The notes below the pieces were generated by a model. That model saw only the letters and a list, made by a program, of their open reading frames with translations. It did no database searches and was not told the DNA's origin. 64,000 nt of DNA from Eretmocerus hayati. Its lineage: Eukaryota; Arthropoda; Insecta; Hymenoptera; Aphelinidae. Made by a program: the position numbers and the translations under genes. The DNA lies in the NCBI GenBank assembly GCA_029851415.1, contig CM056744.1, forward strand, positions 119,630,838 to 119,694,837. The letters are read 5' to 3'. Shown one piece after another: positions 37,801-46,400 of this stretch (position 1 is the first letter of the stretch; each line of letters starts with the position of its first letter).

Positions 37801-39119
37801 TTCAAGTTTTACTCACTCCAATTTGTCTCTGAAAATTGCAGTTTTCGCGTTTTTTCGCCTTTAAAAAGCCTCACAGCTCGAAAACGATGACTTTTAGAGA
37901 GAAATGACAGGAGATGTTTTCCGATTAAAATGAGCCACATAACCCTAGGTATTTGCCCCCGGGCCGAAAAAGTCAATATTGATAATCTGTTCATGCAATT
38001 CTCCGATGTTTAAGTGCTCGTAAAATTGCATAAAATAGTATTTGCACCTCGTTTTTGAGGTTCCCCGCTTACGAGCGATTATTTCGACCCTCGCTTGTGG
38101 CTCGGGCCGAAAACCAATCGCTCAGAAGCGAGCTACAACCTCATGAACTTGTTGCAAAACATACTATTAAAAAATATCAGTTTGAACAATTTTGCATTGG
38201 AATTCAGTCTTGGAACATGAAGTATCAAAGTATCAATAATATCACTTCGATAAATATTTATAAGCTGCTCCATTTTCGGAGCACAAAAATGTAACGAAAC
38301 TGCCAAAATCCCGCTCAATTATGCTCAACTGTTTGGACTACCTGTGCGACGGTAACTATTACCGGATGAAAATTTTCTGCTCCCGTCAGACAGTACAGAT
38401 TAGCGGGTGCGAGGTGTATGTTAACTTCAGCTCTCGGTTGATTCTACTGCCGAGCCCACGGTACAGCAAACCGTTTACTTCTCTCAATACAGGAGGGAGA
38501 TGCCAAGGGCCCCACCCGTAAGGTCCGTCGCAGTGAACGAGTAAACAGGTGAGTTATCTCTTGGTCGATTCATGACTGAAATTCGAGGAATGCTGTCCAA
38601 ATTGGGCAACTCTGCATATTGATATCTTTCGAAATTAATTGATCAAGTACATGAGTAGGATAAGCCCACAATTTCCTGATGGAGTTGATCGCTACTCAGA
38701 ATATCATCATCTGTTAGCGCAAGATTGCGGCGGATAGTCGAGCACTCAGTTGATTCACAAGGAATACTTGATTTGTAAATGTACCACTGTGGCATTCAAT
38801 CTCAATCACGAGTAGGCGAGTATTTGAATGTAGTTCCATAATATGTTGCTGACAATGAGATCTTCTTGACTATCCTAGATATCCACTTTTGATTTTGGTG
38901 GATTCGATTTTAGTGAATATCCTTGATATCCACTAAAATCGAATCCTTTGTGAGACCACAGGCCACTTCTTAATAATGATAATCGTCTCACAAAAATTTT
39001 CATGCGTGCTCTTTTCTAGATTTCTCAAAATTGGATTTGGGCCTAATCAAGATAACATGTGAATGGATAGAACGAAGTATACACTTACCAACGACGATGA
39101 AAGCAAGAGATCTCAGCAT
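13561..39119 (-). CDS. secreted four-domain Kazal-type serine protease inhibitor (9 coding exons)
   Basis: Assembled from splice signals as 39119-39089, 30696-30532, 30444-30406, 28408-28244, 28156-28118, 27844-27680, 27592-27554, 13858-13694 and 13616-13561: 864 nt, 287 residues. Every intron is phase 1 with GT-AG ends and the joined frame is open to a TGA. Exon 1 plus the start of exon 2 form a signal peptide (starts MLRSLAFIVV, likely cleaved after VNA). Four Kazal modules follow, each with VCGSD, a (T)Y.N box, CAxKC and a final GPC. The expected role is tight-binding inhibition of extracellular serine proteases. Large introns hold transposons, including an 8.4-kb inverted repeat in intron 7. 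The weak point is the joins across long introns (8.4 kb before module A, 13.7 kb before module D): a split into two genes would need a second signal exon, which I did not find. RNA data would settle it. Confidence 0.75.
14214..16245 (-). mobile_element. 5'-truncated CR1/Jockey-like LINE with (GATA)n tail
   Basis: On the minus strand the insertion ends in ataaagcgtatctatctatc and is flanked by gatgctgat at 14205-14213 and 16246-16254, as expected for target-primed retroposition. It starts inside the reverse transcriptase: a GFRQHNNTQTALLKL block, LLLFDFSKAFDTIS, then GVPQGSVLGPLLFSLY and FYADDLEIYL. A C-terminal region with YRERLGWL and WNSLPP follows. Breaks include a frameshift near 16014, another near 15895, and a TGA at about 15418 where CGA is expected in QRLRLQRL. 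The 3' UTR carries the MITE at 14321-14803. It lies in intron 7 of the four-Kazal gene and shares its strand. Not functional. Confidence 0.8.
14321..14803. mobile_element. pogo/Tigger-like MITE (TA-flanked, CAGTGAAACCTC)
   Basis: Begins cagtgaaacctccataa and ends gaggtttcacag, with TA at 14319-14320 and 14804-14805. Inside, the arms repeat a ggcggacacct/gaggtgtccg motif several times in both orientations. CAGTGAAACCTC-type ends with a TA duplication are characteristic of pogo/Tigger-like elements. It is 483 bp, non-coding, and inserted in the 3' UTR of the LINE, so it is younger than the LINE. Confidence 0.7.
18600..21480 (+). repeat. ~175-bp satellite array, left arm, with 525-bp higher-order units
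   Basis: A tgctgccaactt-type word recurs about every 175 bp (near 18650, 18815, 18994, 19170, 19340, 19519, 19691, 19863, 20040 and then regularly to 21269). In the first part, three monomers form a 525-bp higher-order repeat: gaggtagtttgcggttctgc occurs at 18621, 19146 and 19671. Further in, simple monomers repeat gggatgagtgagc, ccaagaaatctgagacgcg and attctagatgagattcc. About 16 monomers are present by eye. Confidence 0.85.
21740..22240. repeat. centre of the giant inverted repeat
   Basis: The arms approach each other with ~85-90% identity (actgggatatt, cgagttgtggaatatgcatg and their complements). They meet in a tight hairpin whose stem is agatgagatgcgccaagaat (left arm, near 21933-21952) with its complement near 22020-22040. 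The unpaired loop is about 60 nt. Peptides read from either arm here are mirror products of the same DNA and are not genes. Confidence 0.8.
22500..26310 (-). repeat. ~175-bp satellite array, right arm (inverted)
   Basis: The complementary word ttggcagcatat recurs near 22538, 22876, 23051, 23228, 23406, 23580, 23757, 23933, 24109, 24286, 24461, 24638, 24812, 24987, 25162, 25343 and 25517. The 525-bp higher-order unit is present twice (ccgcaaactacct at 25701 and 26226), against three times in the left arm. About 22 monomers are present, so this arm is roughly 0.9 kb longer. Confidence 0.85.
26761..27553. other. intronic sequence, nothing else recognised
   Basis: Part of intron 7 of the four-Kazal gene next to the TA-flanked element. 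An open frame on the minus strand at 26819-27055 is cysteine-containing but has no initiation or splice context and no family resemblance. Confidence 0.4.
27554..27844 (-). CDS. Kazal module C: exons 6 and 7 of the four-domain gene
   Basis: Exon 6 is 27844-27680 (acceptor attttcag, donor gtaatg, 165 nt). Exon 7 is 27592-27554 (acceptor ttccag, donor gtagga, 39 nt). The domain reads CGILC, a nine-residue loop (IITHELRPV), CGSDGITY, NPS, CAQKC, then LQQVHEGPC. It is very close to module B in both exons and in the 87-nt intron between them, and a catgcgagctttcggc word recurs at 27440 and 28005. B and C therefore arose by a recent tandem duplication of about 564 bp. Confidence 0.85.
28118..28408 (-). 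CDS. Kazal module B: exons 4 and 5 of the four-domain gene
   Basis: Exon 4 is 28408-28244 (acceptor atctag, donor gtaacg, 165 nt). Exon 5 is 28156-28118 (acceptor ttccag, donor gtgagg, 39 nt). It begins with a linker rich in Ser/Gly/Glu, then CGILC, loop PITADISPV, CGSDGITY, NPS, CAQKC, and LQQAHGGPC. Both flanking introns are phase 1, so the module can be gained or lost without a frame change. Confidence 0.85.
28740..29086. mobile_element. 347-bp palindromic MITE in intron 3
   Basis: Arms of about 105 bp (starting tatatgagatgattattt, ending aaataatcatctcatata) are nearly exact inverted repeats around a ~135-bp loop. The 13-bp direct repeat ataaactatcgag occurs immediately left (28727-28739) and at 29126-29138. 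The duplicated target may therefore enclose 28740-29125, with a short extra tail on the right. No coding content. Confidence 0.6.
29800..30255 (+). mobile_element. GC-rich retroposed insertion flanked by CTGCCTGCCTA
   Basis: A 456-bp block, much richer in G+C than its surroundings, is flanked by the 11-bp direct repeat ctgcctgccta at 29789-29799 and 30256-30266. It opens with a run of G and ends in an AT-rich stretch (tatataaaagacaatattcc). Length, direct repeats of variable-TSD type and an AT-rich right end suggest a SINE or a LINE fragment inserted on the plus strand. No coding match or convincing pol III box pair was found, so the class is open. Confidence 0.5.
30406..30696 (-). CDS. Kazal module A: exons 2 and 3 of the four-domain gene
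   Basis: Exon 2 is 30696-30532 (acceptor ttttcag, donor gtaaca, 165 nt). Exon 3 is 30444-30406 (acceptor tttcag, donor gtgaga, 39 nt). Exon 2 opens with NSFLVLVNAAPSGEEAE, which completes the hydrophobic core and cleavage site of the signal peptide begun in exon 1. The domain is CPAVC, loop TNTLEYEPV, CGSDNTTYGN, Gly in place of canonical Cys4, CAQKC, and VHAGPC. TLEY.PVC is the same word as in avian ovomucoid domain 3, but shifted by a two-residue insertion after Cys2. Confidence 0.85.
30955..31205 (+). repeat. (GGGT)-rich tract and cagtga/cactga-rich tract
   Basis: 30955-31020 is a degenerate ggtgggt microsatellite. 31040-31200 follows with repeated tttcagtgaaa.tcactgaa words, spaced irregularly and self-complementary. 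It lies in intron 1 of the four-Kazal gene. Confidence 0.6.
31210..32274. other. intronic, nothing recognised beyond short G-rich repeats
   Basis: Scattered atgggtgg-type words near 31340-31440 and 32190-32260 look like decayed microsatellite. No exon or TE end seen. Confidence 0.4.
32275..32890. repeat. degenerate (tctagttcgg)n array that inverts at a perfect palindrome
   Basis: From about 32275 to 32723 the plus strand repeats tctagttcgg / tctaattcgg every ~10-11 bp with heavy drift. At 32724-32743 stands the perfect 20-bp palindrome tctagagtctagactctaga. From there to about 32890 the same units continue in the opposite orientation (actagac, ccgaattagacc). The array thus switches strand once, with unequal arms of ~450 and ~150 bp. 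Confidence 0.7.
32891..34332. other. intronic, nothing recognised
   Basis: Intron 1 of the four-Kazal gene. Overlapping short open frames on both strands near 33420-34250 have no conserved motif or splice context that I recognise. Confidence 0.4.
34333..36401. mobile_element. pogo-like DNA transposon remnant with CAGACAGCCCCCGGTATTC ends
   Basis: The left end cagacagcccccggtatcc and the right end gaataccgggctgtctg are inverted repeats. TA follows the right end (36402-36403); the left neighbour is CA, presumably a mutated TA. The inner arms also match loosely (ctcgatatttgcag / ctgcggatagcggg). At about 2.07 kb it is long enough to have carried a transposase, but I see no DDE-type frame, only short broken ones such as 35015-35227 on the minus strand. 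It is a relic in intron 1. Confidence 0.55.
36590..38550. mobile_element. ~1.95-kb foldback element with piggyBac-like termini
   Basis: Long inverted arms meet near 37630. Pairs that can be followed are aatgttaaca...gtagttgcgc with its complement at 37660-37715, the 37340-37400 block with 37865-37930, catgttcccagacgg at ~37232 with its complement at ~38205, and cggtaatagttaccg near 36742 with its complement near 38350. The outer end gagagaaggaaacggtt pairs with a block near 38470-38490. The right terminus read inward (cgttcactgcgacgg) resembles the piggyBac-type MITE at 7537-7777; a TTAA duplication is not intact. The left arm carries a second MITE at 36818-37144. Confidence 0.6.
36818..37144. 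mobile_element. palindromic MITE nested in the foldback left arm
   Basis: Arms starting caccaaccttgcgggtcctg and ending caggacccacaaggttggtg are near-exact inverted repeats. The loop region tatatctatatat...taacatgggcctatat is shared with the MITE at 5006-5330 although the termini differ. The opposite arm of the host foldback lacks this insertion. Confidence 0.65.
38900..38946. repeat. perfect 16-bp inverted repeat hairpin
   Basis: ggattcgattttagtg at 38900-38915 is exactly complementary to 38931-38946, with a 15-nt loop. It lies about 150 bp past the exon 1 donor of the four-Kazal gene, in intron 1. No known element ends were seen around it. Confidence 0.65.
39089..39119 (-). CDS. exon 1 of the four-Kazal gene (signal peptide start)
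   Basis: ATG at 39119-39117, ten codons (MLRSLAFIVV) plus one base, then donor GTAAGT at 39088. The phase-1 end matches the phase of every Kazal exon downstream. The hydrophobic core continues in exon 2. The start is supported by the upstream TATA box and by similarity of layout to exon 1 of the two single-domain genes. Confidence 0.75.
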
Positions 39120-39210
39120 TTTCGATGGATTTTCCTTGGCAGGTTATAGTGTCAAATGATGTGAAGATTCAACTCGAGACTTGAAATGAGATCTGATCGA
39201 ACATCCCGGA

Positions 39211-39218
39211 CTTTTATA
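39211..39218 (-). promoter_or_regulatory. TATA box of the four-Kazal gene
   Basis: Minus-strand TATAAAAG lies about 100 nt upstream of the ATG. A tcagat initiator-like word lies about 24 nt further downstream. This is the expected geometry for a strong tissue-specific core promoter. Confidence 0.6.
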
Positions 39219-39877
39219 CCGATTTCTAGTACGCAGTCAATGATACATTGTGTAACGAGTGGGGAATAGTTGTTGTCGATTGCATACGAGTGTGTCATGC
39301 AGCCCAAGTAGCAATCGGCAAGCAACCCCACTCATCGCACTATGATTTTTATCAACGAGGGCGAGGAATCCCCCTAGGAAAGTCACGAATTACTTCATTT
39401 CGCAACGTTGCCAAGAACTGACCTCGTGATATTTTTCATACTGTCAGCACTTCCGCTCACGATGCGCAATATACAACTTTCCGCAACCCTAAACATGAGT
39501 GGAACGAAGCACATTCGGACCCTGCGTGATTGGATTGTTATTCTATAATGATTGCCATTTGCCATGAGCTATTCGTCTCATTCTAGAGTCGGAGGGTAAA
39601 ACCTTTCTGCAAGAGAAGTGAAAAACCCTGGGCAGCCCGGCGTGATTCTCATGAGAGTGTCTTTTAAGAAATCGATACCTCGTTCATTTCTACATAATCA
39701 TGAGTATTCCTGGAAGAAAATACTTCAATAACGTCAACAAAATGCCTATTAAGAAATGTGTGTCGGATTTTTGTGTGTATCTCTTGATCTACGAGAAGTC
39801 GATCTACACGGTTTTCGATGAACTGCATTCCCTTTGAGTTATGACATTGAAGCCGTGGACAATGACAAATTAAAGTA

Positions 39878-40686
39878 CCGTCAAATTGGGTAATTTTGGT
39901 ACGTTTTCGGTGCTTTTCATTTTGTTTGGCTCGGTACTCCACCATACATTGACAAAACTCACTTCTATTAGTAGTCAATCTGAAGTTTACAGTCTCAGCT
40001 TTCGATTGATGGGCTACAAAGTTCAATTTGATGTGTCTGAGCTGGAGCTATTAGTAGTTGAAGAAGTGTACCAAAGTTAGACCCTGATGGGACAACTTTG
40101 GTACACTTACAGAATATCTCAATTCTACCCATCACCATGCGAGTGAATTAATTTTTATCGTTCAGAACTTTCAATTTAAGCTGTTTGAAACATTTTAAGA
40201 CCTCATAGACCATCACTCGATTCAAGATGAGTTGAAAAGAAGCTGTCATAGAAAGGTGTTCTGGAGTTACCCTATGCTCATGCTTCTTACCTAGAGCGGG
40301 GTAACTTTGATACGTTTTTTCGTGGTTTTTCCCTGATTTTCATTCATTGAAATTCAGAATGCTGTAAATACTCTAATGTCACGATAGTTTCTTCAATATG
40401 GTGATATATATGGTCAAAATAGAGCATTATTTACCCATAGTTTGTTCCCGAACACTTCTTGACAGGTACACTAAATCACCCTTTTTGGAAAAAACTTCAA
40501 TAAACGACTACAATCATTCACACGGGATCAACGGTGGATTAATACATTGTTTATGTGTATGCCAAGGAAGGAGGATAGGTTTCAGAGCGACAGAATAATT
40601 TACCTTGCCGAATGCAGCTTTGAAAGTCATTTTTCAGGGGTGTACCAAAGTTGCATCCACGGTACCAAAGTTACCCAATTTGACGG
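39878..40686. mobile_element. TA-flanked TIR element, CCGTCAAATTGGGTAA
   Basis: Left ccgtcaaattgggtaatttt and right accaaagttacccaatttgacgg are inverted. TA is present at 39876-39877 and 40687-40688. The ttggtac/gtaccaaag word recurs inside near 40068, 40103 and 40633, suggesting internal subterminal repeats. It is 809 bp with no transposase, so non-autonomous. Confidence 0.7.
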
Positions 40687-40845
40687 TACATTAATAACGC
40701 GAATAGGTCGTTCAATACGAGGACAAGATACATATTGTAATGTGTCTGAGAAGAGTTTTCTTTCGACTAAATTCGGGATTTTCAGAAGATTGCAATGCCA
40801 ATTATTATCAGGTTTTGTTAGCACAGAGCCCTGTATTTATATCTA

Positions 40846-42222
40846 TCGTAAACCGGGGTGAATGTGTCCACTTTTCCCGAAAAAGATTGTCAGCGTCATA
40901 TTTTGGCTTCTACAGCACCTACAGAAACCTGCCGGGGGTCATTTTGAAGCCTGCAATCTCTACTTTTCCGCAGAATAAGTTCCAATCCATGAGAGCAAAG
41001 TGTAGAGTATCTTTTTTGCTGTTGAATGGAGTGAAAAAATCAGAACGAAAATTGCACCACTCAAACTTTTATCTGGTCGAATAATTCAGAGCCATGCTAG
41101 GCCTTCTGGTTTTTCCTGACAGTTGGTATGATAATGTCCTCGACATGAAAACACCTTACCGGCCACGCTTGAGTGCGATGGTTATTTTGGAACGACCATT
41201 TTGTAGAGACATTGTCAATTCCCGCCTGGACCGGGGTGAATGTGTCCACCTGCTGCAAGTCGACTAAATTTGATCTATGCAGGAAATTTTGGTAGGTTCT
41301 AGTATCAATGTATGTATCCACCCGATGCAGGTTAGTTGAATTCGGTCTATCCAGTGATTCTAATAAGTTTTGTCGGCCGGGCTTGAGTGAGATGGTTGCT
41401 TGGAACTACCATTGGAGAGAGAGAGAGAGAGTAAAGAAACACTATCGACTTACGTGGCTGAACCGCTGTGAATGTGCTCACCTACTGCAGGTCGGCTAGA
41501 TTTGTTCTACCAAATAATTCTCTCAAGTTCTGTTCTCAAAATATATTCGATTCCATTCCCGCAATCCTGGATCAATATCGACAAATAAAACTCTCAGACG
41601 TTGGTTGAAGGTGCAATCGCGTGGCATATGTACTGCATAAAAGTCACTGATGACCCTGTGTAAAATAAGTGATTCATCACAAGTGACTCAGGAATTTGAG
41701 ACATTAAAAATGTCTCATCCAGAATGAGTTATTTGAGAAATCCGATTGAAGATAATATTCTACGTCTTGAGATACAGAAAAGAAGTCTGCATGATCCGTT
41801 GCTTGTTGGAATGATTTCGAAGTTTTCCTATAATGAGTCAATTTTAGCAAGTCATTGTAATTGGGTCATTCCGCAAATGAGATATTCCTAGTATTCGATA
41901 CCCTCGAATCATTTCCAAAAAGTCATCCTCTTTAACTTGAGGAGAAGGTACGGAAAAGCCTATCAGAGATACCTTCATGTACGAGCCGTGCGCTTTAGAC
42001 GCAGGCGAGGTATTCACCCCTATCGACGGGCTGATTGTGTCCACCCTGTTTTTTGCAAATTTTGAATAACCACGGGGTCAAAATCAAAATTTGACAACGG
42101 GATCTTGTAGCTGAGCTCAAGACCCAAATTTTCACTACCCATACATTATGTTTCGGTATGAATAAGACCAAGAAAATCACAGTGGAAGGTCAAAAGTGGT
42201 TTACATTCACTCCGGTTTACGG
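40846..42222. mobile_element. TIR element with CGTAAACCGGRGTGAATGT ends
   Basis: Left cgtaaaccggggtgaatgtg and right acattcactccggtttacgg are inverted repeats with TA next to the right end (42222-42223). The terminal word ccggggtgaatgtgtccacctgctgcaagtcg recurs in variants near 41229, 41320 and 41460. A (GA)n run lies at about 41425-41441. No coding capacity was recognised. Confidence 0.55.
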
Positions 42223-42432
42223 TAAGATGTATCCCATTTCCAGGTAGCAATCATGTACGGACGTCCTTGAAAAATGTCGTGAATGCATAAAATCTCTACA
42301 TCTCATCGAATAATTGAGTTCCCAGGATTTCGGGGGTCAAAATTCAATAGACACATTCATCTATATCACTCATCACCATGGCAATCAACTTCTTTCAAAG
42401 GAATGGAAGAGCCATCATTCCATGTTGCGATG

Positions 42433-42723
42433 TGTTGGAAATAAGCTTCGAGTCGTCAGCGCATCAGCGCCATGAAACTTCAGTGGCGTCTAGCTGAGGC
42501 TCGGCCCCGCGCCGCCGTCGTCCCAACGCAGCCCGTGAGCCTCGTTCACTCCGGTTCTGGCCGTGCTACAGAGCGCATCTCTCCCGTCGTTACCTACTCC
42601 ATGAACGCCGTATATCGGCCCTACTTGTTTCCTGTATATAAGAAGCTGTATTCTGTGATGGAATAAACCAGTTGCTGTGCTCCAGAGTATCCTCGCCTCC
42701 CCGTCATTTTATTCAATCCAACA
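42433..42723 (+). repeat. 5' LTR with TATA box and poly(A) signal
   Basis: TGTTGG...CCAACA borders. TATATAAG at 42635-42642 and AATAAA at 42662-42667 give the usual U3-R-U5 order. A GC-rich stretch (42490-42545) creates a 64-codon open frame repeated in the other LTR, with no sign that it is a protein. Confidence 0.85.
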
Positions 42724-42745
42724 GGTTATGGGCACCCAGCATGCG
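42724..42745 (+). promoter_or_regulatory. primer-binding site, internal initiator-tRNA-Met type
   Basis: ggttatgggcacccagcatgc directly follows the 5' LTR. It is complementary to the anticodon-arm region of initiator tRNA-Met (ggg-ccataacc), apart from an extra base. Priming from a cleaved half of this tRNA is known for Drosophila copia. Confidence 0.7.
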
Positions 42746-43499
42746 AGAGATGCTTGGAAGTCAGCAACGAGGAGTTTGTGAGTAGAGTGTTGTGTCGTTA
42801 GAGAAGAGCCAAGATGGCGGAGTGTGTTGCACACGAGGCTCACAAGGCTTTTTATTCAAACGAGTGACGTGAGCAGAAAAGTGCTTCAAGAAGTGTATAT
42901 TACATGTATTTAGATGAAGCTAAGTTGTGCTGTGACAAGTCCGGACGTGTTTTTTTTCAAATGTTGAGACGTGATTAGATGGGTGTACTGCCGTGTTCGC
43001 GAGATTATTTAGACGAGTAAAGTGTTTCGTGCAAGCTCGGACATGCTCGAATTCGGAGAAATTCGGAGGGAGCAAGCGTGGCAAATTGGGCTATATGTGT
43101 GTGCGTTTGTGTAAGTGCAGGAGGGATGACAAGCACATTCGTTATTTGCTTGTTCGCGAAAGCCTCGAGACGCTTGCGGTGCTCGCGTTCTCGTTCGCTT
43201 GCGTCGATTCCAGAGCACACGAATCCTCATGCCGATGCCATCTTAGAGATAAGCCCACCTGTCGAAACTTTGTCCGCGCTATGTCTCTCTCGTGTGCGTG
43301 CGCATATGCAGATGTGATATCGGTGCAACCAATGCACGGAGCTTCTCTCTCACGTTTGGATGCTTAGACAGGCACGGACACGTATTCGAGTTAGCGCGTA
43401 TCTGAGCTTCGCGATGCCGAGATTCATGTGAAGCGGTCAGATTGGTAATCTATCGCAAATTCACTTGTTTCCCGGTAAGACCTCGTGGGAAATATGGCA

Positions 43500-46400
43500 C
43501 TTGGCTCGAATACCGCGAAATTTTTATGAGTTTTTAGACCGTTTAGATGGATGATATATCTGTGAATATCTAGACCGTTAAGATGTGTGACTAAGATGTT
43601 GTGCGAACGTCAAGTATTATTCTCGTAGCTTGCTTTCGGGAAATATTATGTTGGTGGTACCCATGATAATCTCGTATAATAATTAGATGGATTTAGACGG
43701 ATATTAGAGTTCAGAAAGAGTATATAAATAAAAATATGCGACAAACGAGATAATACAAGAGATCTATTACCTATACGCAAATTCGAAATGAATGCGGTGC
43801 ATACGTTCCTTATTTGTAGACGGGTTTTGCTCTTGTTCTCGGCATATGTTGTGTGCAGCGATCGCCCCTCAATCACGCCTATTGAGTACAGTGCGGTGCA
43901 TTTGCTTAGAGTGAAAGGGTGTGCATGACATGCGACGAGTCTGGAGCAATTCTCTGTCTCAATTGTAATCATTTTAAATTCTAAAGTGATCAATCGTTTT
44001 AGGATAATGGTAGATGACTCAAGGCACTCAGATGGTCCTATCAGTGGAAATAAATTTCCGCTATTTCAGATGGAAGGTATGTGAGTGACGGAGTGGAGGG
44101 AGGTAGTAGAATGACTCCATCACAAGTTAGTAGGCACATCCTGAAAGTGGACTCCGCCACTAACATCTAGGTAATAGTCTCACATGTAAACAATAGCTAA
44201 GATGAATCCAGATCTGGCAGTTTTGCATTTTCTTGAGTGAATGGGAACTGTGGTTAGAAAGTAGAAGGCTCAGAATATTGTTTACGGAGTAGATTGAAAC
44301 GTTCAGCCAACACGAATTCGAAGATTGTTGAATGACTCAGATGGTTGATGATATCCCATTTAACTCAATTACAGGTGGAGCTTTAGATGACTTAGATGGT
44401 TAACGATAAGAGGCAACTCAGGAGAGGCTAACTGAGAGGAATGAAGTGAAAGCTAAGGCTGAGAGCTACCAGCTAGCTAGTTCAGAGGCTCAGTGGGAGG
44501 GAGAGAGAAGAATAGTAATTAGAAGTCATGTTGTATGTTAGATGTCATATTTTATATCATGGTCTATTGTGTTTTTGTGTATCACACTCAGAGGTCGTTA
44601 GAATGGATCTGATAGAAGAGAAACACACTCACAATATATGCAGTACCATGGCGGCTACTCAGAATAATACATGAAGAAGAATCGACTCTTTAGATGTGGA
44701 GATTGGGTCAAATAGATTGTCAGATGGATCACAATTGAGAGTATGCTGATGGCAAACATAAACGTGTTAGAATAGACCAAATCTCAGATGATGTTAGCAA
44801 GAAGATAATCAAGACTTGAATAGAGCCTGAGGTGGTACCCAGGCTGATTCGTCTTAGATATATTTTTTTTCTCATATTGTGTCGTTCGTGCTTACTAAGA
44901 GGATCAAAAATTAAGGATTTTCGACGAAGACACGGGTTTTGATATTCTCCGAGGAAAATACGAAAAATCGAGCTGATTGATATCTTTAGAAGTGGAAAAT
45001 CAGGTGAATATAACTCAGACGTCGTCAAACAGAGTTGACACGTACTCGTGCATAGCTAGGACCGGGACGGTTAACGAAATCCTCCAACAATCGCAGACAG
45101 ACATCAAGGAACTAGTAGAGCAACATCTGGGTTTATCAGAAGGCCTGGAGGAAGAGAGTCCGTCTGAGATTGGGAGGGAGGGTGTGTCGGATTCCGTTCC
45201 ATCATTACCCATTTCCAGAAGATTGGGACATCCATCGCTGGACTTGGATTTTCCATTGGTGTTTATGTTCTTGAGGGATTGTCTTAAGAGTTCTGTTAAT
45301 TAAGGTTCATATACTGCAATCAGATAAACATGGAAGAATGCATGATGCTGAAATTCTATTCTGGTATCAATGATGGATTTGTATCATTTAAAATTGGCAA
45401 TGGATATTCTCTCACTTGAGAGCCTCAAGCTTGGACGTTTAGTCATTGGTGGTACCTGACTATAATAATCTTATGCTCTATCCAAATACTTATCAAAGTT
45501 AATATGAAGCGGTGTGACTATCCGGAAGGTGAAAGTTTTCCATTTTTTTAATAGCATCAGAGATGACTGATCCTCTCCACAAGATGTGAAATTTGGATTT
45601 CAGAGGCTCGCTAAGCCAAAGCGAATCATCTAGATGAATTAAACGTGTCACCAAAGAATTTGATGGCGTGTTGTAACGTACAAAATGGTACGTAATAAGG
45701 TGCAAACAGTTCAAAAATGATCTCAGAATTTGAGAATACGCAAGCATGTTGATGACCCTATCAAATGTATGTTGTAGACGGAAATCACCTTTTGATACAT
45801 TAGAAGTTTTGAAGATTCACGATCACATTAGATGGATCTGGAAGAGCGAAATATTTCAGAAGTCACTCATTTTCTTATTATGTATTCGAACGCTGGCTAG
45901 CTTGACCAGTTCGTTGTAGTCAGAACATTCTGGTACAAAACTCCAAGAATTCAGAGTCAGTTATAGAAAAGATGAAAGTTATGAAGTTATGTCGAAATCA
46001 AAGCTATTTCCCTGATCACGGATATCGCAGGCTTCGAAATGATTTCATCGATATAGATTATCGACATGGATAGATGATCTGTTGAATGAATAGATGCACC
46101 GGTTGGTATCACCGATCGATGTTCAGAATGATAGTTCCTGCATTCCTCATTCAAGCATGTCAGAAGATGACTTTGTCAGGTGAATTTCTTTTCAGACGAT
46201 TAGAGGAAGAATTGTAATAATATGAAAATTTTGTGAATTTAGTTCAGAAGAAAATATTAGCCGTATCACATCTAGTGTAAAAAGCTGGTACCTACAACTA
46301 AGTCTTGATGTCGAGCTCCCTATGGCAATCTCAATCGAACATAAATCTAGATGAATCAGAAGTTAGTGTTGATGGGTTTATTTTCGCTGAGATTGGGAGG

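Noticed and set aside
42472..42666. 64-codon open frame repeated in both LTRs (also 48056-48250)
   Set aside because: It is identical because the LTRs are duplicates. It overlaps U3 promoter and poly(A) signals and has no family resemblance.
42993..43367. 124-codon frame with several Cys inside the LTR element, considered as Gag
   Set aside because: No CCHC zinc knuckle spacing, no match to copia Gag, opposing frames of similar length on the other strand, and codon content driven by local GC.
44977..45303. 108-codon frame inside the LTR element
   Set aside because: No recognisable domain. It is surrounded by stop-rich sequence and overlaps a comparable antisense frame.
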